From: Christensenella sp. UBA4379
Lineage (GTDB): Bacteria; Bacillota; Clostridia; Christensenellales; Aristaeellaceae
Length of the DNA stretch: 44,326 bases
Direction: 5' to 3'
NCBI GenBank assembly: GCA_002391225.1
Contig: DGRV01000096.1
Location: 60,945 to 105,270 of the forward strand
How positions within the stretch are numbered: the stretch's first letter is position 1; each line of letters begins with the position of its first letter. Made by a program: the position numbers and the translations under genes. The notes below the pieces were generated by a model that did no database searches, was not told where the DNA came from, and worked only from the letters and a program-made list of their open reading frames with translations. This document shows positions 39,838-44,326 of this stretch, piece after piece.

Positions 39838-41009
39838 GTGAACGTTTTATTTCTCCGCTGGTCCGAGATGTTCCGCCCAGCGGGATCCGCCGTTTTTTCG
39901 ACATCGCCGGGACGATGAAGGACGCCATTTCCCTCGGCGTCGGCGAACCTGATTTTGTGACCCCTTACCACATCCGAAACGCGGCTATCGATTCCTTGCT
40001 GGCGGGGGAAACCCAGTATACCGCAAACCGCGGCCTGCTGCCACTGCGCCGGGAAATTTCGGGATATATTTCCAGCAGGATGCACATGGAATACGATCCG
40101 GAAAAAGAAATCCTGGTGACGGTCGGAGCCAGCGAGGGCATTGATTTGTCCCTGCGTACCTGCATCCGCCCCGGGGACGAGGTGCTGATTCCGGACCCCG
40201 GTTATGTCAGCTACGCCCCCTGCGTAACGCTGGCCGGCGGGATGCCCGTATCGGTAAAAACGGATGTCCGCGACGGCTTTCGCCTGAGCGCGGAGATGCT
40301 TGAAAAGTGCATCACGCCGAAAACAAGAGCTCTGGTTTTTCCATATCCGAATAATCCGACCGGGGTCGTCATGGCGAAGGCGGACCTTGAAGCCATCGCG
40401 CCGCTGATTATCAAGCACGATCTGCTGGTGATCTCCGACGAGATCTACTGTGAACTGACTTACGACGGCGAACAGCACACCTCCATCGCCTCTCTTCCCG
40501 GGATGCGGGAAAGGACCGTGATGCTGAACGGCTTTTCCAAAGCCTTCGCCATGACCGGCTGGCGGCTTGGATACGCCTGCGGGCCTGCGCCGCTGATCGA
40601 ACAGATGAACAAGATTCATCAGTATACCATCATGTGCGCCCCCCGCCAGAGCCAGGTGGCGGCCATCGAAGCGCTTCAGAAAGGCAGGGAGAACCAGTAC
40701 CAGGATATCGAGAACATGCGGAAGAGCTATGACAGAAGACGCCGTCTGATGGTCAACACTTTTAATGAAATGGGCCTTTCCTGCACGTCCCCGGGAGGAG
40801 CGTTCTATTGCTTCCCTTCCATCCGGGAAACTGGCATGACCAGCGAGGAATTCTGCACCAGACTCCTGCGTGAAAAGAAAGTCGTCTGCGTCCCAGGTAC
40901 CGCCTTCGGGGAAGCCGGCGAGGGCTTTATCCGCTGCTGCTATGCCACCGCGGTGGATCAGCTGACGGAGGCCTTTAAACGGATAAGCGAGTTTTTGCAA
41001 ACGATCTGA
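39834..41009 (+). CDS. Pyridoxal-phosphate aminotransferase, class I/II
   Basis: A 391-residue PLP enzyme of the aspartate-aminotransferase fold (subgroup I gamma). The PLP lysine is Lys236 in LNGFSKAFAMTGWRLGY; other cofactor contacts are Asn174 in FPYPNNPTGVVM, Asp202 in VISDEIYCEL and the GASEGIDL phosphate loop. The substrate-carboxylate arginine lies in the C-terminal EGFIRCCYAT. Substrate (alanine, aspartate or aromatic) cannot be decided. Start overlaps the Lrp-type gene. Confidence 0.94.
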   Translation: MSERFISPLVRDVPPSGIRRFFDIAGTMKDAISLGVGEPDFVTPYHIRNAAIDSLLAGETQYTANRGLLPLRREISGYISSRMHMEYDPEKEILVTVGASEGIDLSLRTCIRPGDEVLIPDPGYVSYAPCVTLAGGMPVSVKTDVRDGFRLSAEMLEKCITPKTRALVFPYPNNPTGVVMAKADLEAIAPLIIKHDLLVISDEIYCELTYDGEQHTSIASLPGMRERTVMLNGFSKAFAMTGWRLGYACGPAPLIEQMNKIHQYTIMCAPRQSQVAAIEALQKGRENQYQDIENMRKSYDRRRRLMVNTFNEMGLSCTSPGGAFYCFPSIRETGMTSEEFCTRLLREKKVVCVPGTAFGEAGEGFIRCCYATAVDQLTEAFKRISEFLQTI

Positions 41010-41025
41010 GGAGAACTTAAGACTG

Positions 41026-42198
41026 ATGATGAAAAGAAGCTGTATTCTGTTTTTTCTGACGCTTTGCCTGCTGGTTTCCGCGTCCATCTGCCAGGCGACC
41101 AGCGAAGAGACGGATGAACCGATTGTATGGCCGTCGGATTCGGTCGTCATCCCTGCCACCCCTGCGCCGGAAATGAGAAGTGAACCGACAGTAGCGCCCA
41201 TAGCGACCACAGAAACTCAGCCGGGCACCATGAGCATCACGCTGACGTTTACCGGTGATCTGACGATTGGGACGAATTACAAAGCCTACCGAAACATGAA
41301 CGCCTCCATTTTCGGCAAAGAACTGAAACGGCAGGGAGGCGATCCGAATTTCTACCTGAGAAACATCAAGGATATTCTGCTTTCCGACGATCTGACGGTG
41401 GTCAATTTTGAAGGAACGCTGGCGGACAGCGTTACGATTCCTGCCAGCAAACGGGAAAATCAATTTCTCTTTCTCGCGCCTCTTTCCTACGCCGATACCC
41501 TGCTGCCCAACGGCATTGAGGCGGCCACGCTGGAAAACAACCACGTCATGGATTTCGGGGAAAATGGGTATCAGAGCACCATGGACGCCCTGCAGCAGGC
41601 AGGGATCGTCTGCGCGAATTCTACGCAGATTGGCGTCTATGATGTCAAAGGAATCAGGATTGGTATGCTGGCCTATCAGACGTTCAACGGCGGGTATGAC
41701 CGGATTTACGCCACCATCGAGCAGGATATTCAGAAGGCCAGAGACATGGGCTGCCAGATCGTGACCGTCAGCTATCACTGGGGCGAAGAAAAAGATTACG
41801 CCCCGAACAGCCGTCAGCAAAAACTCGCCAAGGCGACAATCGATTACGGCGCTGATTTGGTTGTAGGCCATCATAGTCACCGTATTAATCCAATTGAGAT
41901 ATATAATGGAAAATACATAGCGTATTCTCTTGGCAATTTTTCTTTCTCCGGCAACAATAAACCAGATGATATGTTAACATATCTTTTCCAAATTAGGTTT
42001 AAATACCGCAGAGGAGAAATGTTTGGCACGGATTTCAGAATTATTCCTTGTAGGATTTCTTCAAAACAGGATTACAATGATTTTGCTGTAACGCCTTTGA
42101 CTGATGCTCAAAAGATATATACTATTATGCACAATCTTAGCGATTATGCACCGATGATTGAGAATCCCGTGGAAAACTATCCACTGGAATGGGACTGA
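41026..42198 (+). CDS. CapA/PGA_cap-family secreted metallophosphatase-like protein with a foreign-looking 3' third
   Basis: A 390-residue exported protein. A signal peptide (RSCILFFLTLCLLVSASICQ) precedes a Thr/Pro-rich linker to about residue 70. The PGA_cap domain has TFTGDLTIGTNY, VNFEGTLAD, ATLENNHVMDFGENG, VSYHWGEEKDYAPN and the metal-binding GHHSHRI. Relatives act in poly-gamma-glutamate or other surface-polymer synthesis. From about 41,860 the DNA changes abruptly: 41881-42180 is about 34% GC by hand count, against about 58% at 41581-41640, and uses AGA, AGG, ATA and TTA codons. The reading frame stays open. ATG 41026 or 41029 are both possible starts. Confidence 0.88.
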   Translation: MMKRSCILFFLTLCLLVSASICQATSEETDEPIVWPSDSVVIPATPAPEMRSEPTVAPIATTETQPGTMSITLTFTGDLTIGTNYKAYRNMNASIFGKELKRQGGDPNFYLRNIKDILLSDDLTVVNFEGTLADSVTIPASKRENQFLFLAPLSYADTLLPNGIEAATLENNHVMDFGENGYQSTMDALQQAGIVCANSTQIGVYDVKGIRIGMLAYQTFNGGYDRIYATIEQDIQKARDMGCQIVTVSYHWGEEKDYAPNSRQQKLAKATIDYGADLVVGHHSHRINPIEIYNGKYIAYSLGNFSFSGNNKPDDMLTYLFQIRFKYRRGEMFGTDFRIIPCRISSKQDYNDFAVTPLTDAQKIYTIMHNLSDYAPMIENPVENYPLEWD

Positions 42199-42200
42199 CG

Positions 42201-42758
42201 ATGGACGATATGGAACTCAAATGGAAAGCCACGATTCTGAACGAACAGGCTGTTTACCGGGCGATCAAGCGGATTGCTCATGAGATCATTGAGCGCAACG
42301 ACGGCTGCGATCGCGTCTGCCTGGTCGGGATCAAGCGCCGCGGCGTCCCGCTGTCGGCGATGATTGCTCAGGCGATCCGGGAAATCGAAGGCCAGGAAAT
42401 CGCGTGCGGCACGCTGGACATTACCCTCTACCGGGACGATCTGACGCAGGCGTCCGCCCTTCCGCAGGTCAGTGCCACCGAGCTTCCGTTTTCGGTCACG
42501 GACAAAAGAGTCATCCTGGTGGATGACGTGATCTTTACCGGAAGAACGGTCCGGGCGGCCATCGAGGCCGTGATCAGGCGCGGCCGGCCGGATCAGATTC
42601 AGCTGGCCGTACTGGTGGACCGCGGGCATCGGGAACTGCCCATCCGCCCGGATTATGTAGGAAAGAACGTACCGACGTCCCGGTCCGAAATCGTGGCGGT
42701 CAAACTGCCGGAATACGATGAAGGACAGACGGGCGTAGATCTTTATCAAATGATTTAA
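42201..42758 (+). CDS. pyrR: PyrR bifunctional pyrimidine operon regulator/uracil phosphoribosyltransferase
   Basis: A 185-residue protein of the PRTase fold; in Firmicutes it binds pyr mRNA when UMP is high and promotes termination. Conserved parts are IKRIAHEIIERN, LVGIKRRGVPLS, LDITLYRDDL, the PRPP loop VILVDDVIFTGRTVRAAIEA and LAVLVDRGHRELPIRPDYVG. Starts at 42189, 42201 and 42210 are all possible; I chose 42201, just after the capA stop, with weak ribosome-site support. No pyr biosynthesis genes or PyrR-binding leader are seen nearby. Confidence 0.93.
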   Translation: MDDMELKWKATILNEQAVYRAIKRIAHEIIERNDGCDRVCLVGIKRRGVPLSAMIAQAIREIEGQEIACGTLDITLYRDDLTQASALPQVSATELPFSVTDKRVILVDDVIFTGRTVRAAIEAVIRRGRPDQIQLAVLVDRGHRELPIRPDYVGKNVPTSRSEIVAVKLPEYDEGQTGVDLYQMI

Positions 42759-42778
42759 CAAAAACAGGAGGCAGGCTT

Positions 42779-43723
42779 ATGCACGCGAAAATCATACTGC
42801 TCCCGGGCAGCCAGACAGGAGAAAGGCTCTGCAGCGTTGCGGAAGAAATCCTTACGGATATTTCCGTTTCCTTCGGCCACACCTTCTCCATCCTGCGCGA
42901 TAAAATCGGGGAGGCTTCCGAAAGGCTGTACGGAACTGCTCTGTCGGAAAATACCATCCGGCAGTGCGGAGCGGCGGACGCGATCTTTCTGGGCGACCGC
43001 TCGGCGGAAGGGGAAAGCGTTCTGCTGACCGCCCTGGCAGTACCGATGCGCGTTCGCTCCTTTGCTGTCGGCGGGCTGGAAGAAAGCCGGTTTACGCTGG
43101 TGACGGCGGCAAGAAGGGACAAAAACTCCATCAAGTCCATGTTTATGGACGCCCTGGAGCTGGCCGACAAGGAGCATACCCCCTTGTTCTATGTGGAGCC
43201 GGAGGCAGAACCCCTTCTGTCCGTCTATCGGGAAATGGTAAAGGAAGCTTCGGCCGAATACGAATCGGTGCCGTGCGAGCCTATTTCTCCATCAAAAGCG
43301 TTGGAAAAGCTGATTCTTTCCCCCACGGAGGTGGGGATTCTGGTCGCTCCGGCCTATGCCGGGGAAATGTTCGTAACTTTGGCCACCAGCTTGCACGGGG
43401 CCCCGATGCTGCTGTTTGACGCGTGCATCGGCTACCAGAACACCGTCTATGAACCAGTCATTCCGGCCGGCTTCAAGAACGGCGAAGAAATCAACCCGAT
43501 CGGGACCATCTCCGCCGTCGCCCAGATGCTTCGGTATTCCCTCAAGCTGGAGCAGGAAGCGGACTGCGTGGATTCGGCGGTAAAAAACATTCTGGAAGCC
43601 GGCTGGCGCACCCCGGACATGACGAATATGGGGGACGGCATCAGCGCTTATAAGATGCAGCAGCTGATTTCAGAACAGATTAACCTGGCCGGCGAACTGC
43701 TGCAGGGCGGGGGAAAGAGATGA
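42779..43723 (+). CDS. Degenerate isocitrate/isopropylmalate dehydrogenase-like protein
   Basis: A 314-residue protein whose C-terminal part matches the IDH/IMDH family: YEPV, INPIGTISAVAQMLRYSL (residues 238-255) and LEAGWRTPDM. The N-terminus KIILLPGSQTGERL and QCGAADAIFLGDRSAEGESV also follow the family. The substrate and metal motifs are gone, however: no RENTEG-type loop, no catalytic Lys/Tyr pair recognised, and the GDILSD metal-binding segment is replaced by APAYAGEMFVTLATSLHGAP. It is also some 30-40 residues short. It may be a pseudoenzyme or bind another ligand. The ATG follows AACAGGAGG; the next gene overlaps its stop. Confidence 0.75.
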   Translation: MHAKIILLPGSQTGERLCSVAEEILTDISVSFGHTFSILRDKIGEASERLYGTALSENTIRQCGAADAIFLGDRSAEGESVLLTALAVPMRVRSFAVGGLEESRFTLVTAARRDKNSIKSMFMDALELADKEHTPLFYVEPEAEPLLSVYREMVKEASAEYESVPCEPISPSKALEKLILSPTEVGILVAPAYAGEMFVTLATSLHGAPMLLFDACIGYQNTVYEPVIPAGFKNGEEINPIGTISAVAQMLRYSLKLEQEADCVDSAVKNILEAGWRTPDMTNMGDGISAYKMQQLISEQINLAGELLQGGGKR

Positions 43724-44326
43724 GCAGCAGTCGCTTCCCTGATTATGAAAACTGCGGGCTGAACGTCATTTCGTCCATCGTACGTTATTTCGGCGCGGAA
43801 AACCGTCATCAGACGCTCCCGGCCCTGGATGAACTGCTGAGAGACGGGAAATACCGGAATGTCGTTCTCTTTCTGCTGGACGGGATGGGGATGGACGCCC
43901 TGGCCCACGACTGCCGGGCGGACAGCTTTTTTAACACCCATGTCTGGCGCGAGCTCTCCGCGGTTTATCCCTCCACGACGACAGCCGCCACAACCGCCAT
44001 CGAAACGGATTACGCTCCGGGGGAGCACGGGTGGCTTGGGTGGTCGCTGTACTTCCATGAAATCGACCGGATGGTTGATATCTTCCTGAACCGCGTCAGC
44101 GGTGAAAAAACTTTGGCGGCGGATTACCCCGTGGCAGATACCTATCTGCCGCTGCATCCGGTCTTTGACCGGCTGAACCAATTAGGCAATGTCCATTCCG
44201 ATGACATTTCTCCCTTTGGTCCTGTACCGTATCCGCAGCTTTCGGATATTACCGAAGCCCTCGTGCAAGGCTGTTCAGAAGAAGGACGCCATTTTTACTA
44301 TGCCTATTGGATGGACCCGGACAAAA
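43720..44326 (+). CDS. Alkaline-phosphatase-superfamily phosphodiesterase/nucleotide pyrophosphatase (partial, cut by right edge)
   Basis: The first 202 residues of a type I phosphodiesterase-like protein, translated directly from the sequence. The metal-binding LFLLDGMGMDAL (about 48-59) and the nucleophile region VYPSTTTAATTA (about 82-93) are the family hallmarks. ATG overlaps the preceding stop (ATGA). No signal peptide is present at the start, so it is probably cytoplasmic. The second metal half (usually GDHG and a His) lies beyond the window, so substrate class cannot be set. Confidence 0.85.
   Translation, partial: MSSSRFPDYENCGLNVISSIVRYFGAENRHQTLPALDELLRDGKYRNVVLFLLDGMGMDALAHDCRADSFFNTHVWRELSAVYPSTTTAATTAIETDYAPGEHGWLGWSLYFHEIDRMVDIFLNRVSGEKTLAADYPVADTYLPLHPVFDRLNQLGNVHSDDISPFGPVPYPQLSDITEALVQGCSEEGRHFYYAYWMDPDK

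Overview
The window looks like chromosomal DNA of a Bacillota (Firmicutes) member, most likely a gut- or rumen-type clostridium of moderately high GC. The evidence is the gene order yicC-gmk-rpoZ-coaBC-priA-def-fmt-rsmB-rlmN-stp-prkC-rsgA-rpe, which is a signature of Firmicutes, plus a PASTA kinase, SMC, PyrR, MgtE, many TTG starts behind strong Shine-Dalgarno sites, and a clostridial-type tmRNA tag. Genus cannot be fixed from sequence alone. No phage, IS element, CRISPR array, tRNA or rRNA was seen.

Layout. 1-1.7 kb (minus): a BMP-family substrate-binding protein followed by the ATPase of its nucleoside-type ABC importer, which runs off the left edge. 2.0-5.1 kb (plus): an amino-acid ABC importer (binding protein, permease, ATPase) whose last gene, overlapping the ATPase, encodes a two-cysteine racemase resembling the histidine racemase CntK of staphylopine synthesis, with no other metallophore gene nearby. 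5.2-7.0 kb: a secreted triple-SH3 protein. 7.1-8.0 kb (minus): smpB and tmRNA (ssrA), the trans-translation pair. 8.2-22.2 kb (plus): a long, tightly packed housekeeping operon for nucleotide and CoA metabolism, replication restart, formyl-Met handling, rRNA methylation, Ser/Thr phosphosignalling and ribosome assembly. 22.3-23.2 kb: remnant of a Na/Pi cotransporter. 23.2-24.3 kb (minus): a TrmA/RlmD-family rRNA/tRNA methyltransferase, divergent from obg-yhbY-queT (24.5-26.6 kb). 26.7-33.2 kb (minus): the plsX-acpP-rnc-smc-ftsY operon, with a good sigma-A promoter. 33.3-34.9 kb (plus): mgtE behind a consensus promoter and a 165-nt leader holding a 25-codon open frame. 34.9-37.8 kb (minus): an EF-G paralogue and traX. 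38.0-44.3 kb (plus): YbaK deacylase, a GntR/FCD regulator, an Lrp-type regulator with an aminotransferase, a CapA-like protein, pyrR, a degenerate isopropylmalate-dehydrogenase-like protein, and a phosphodiesterase cut by the right edge.

Most of the window is conserved core genome. The parts most worth following up are the ABC-importer/CntK-like racemase operon, the mgtE leader, the abrupt AT-rich 3' third of the capA-like gene (hand-counted about 34% GC against about 58% just upstream), the catalytically stripped dehydrogenase-like protein, the acyl carrier protein with an altered recognition helix, and the two binding proteins that lack an obvious lipobox. Gene starts were chosen by Shine-Dalgarno spacing and family length; several are TTG or GTG.
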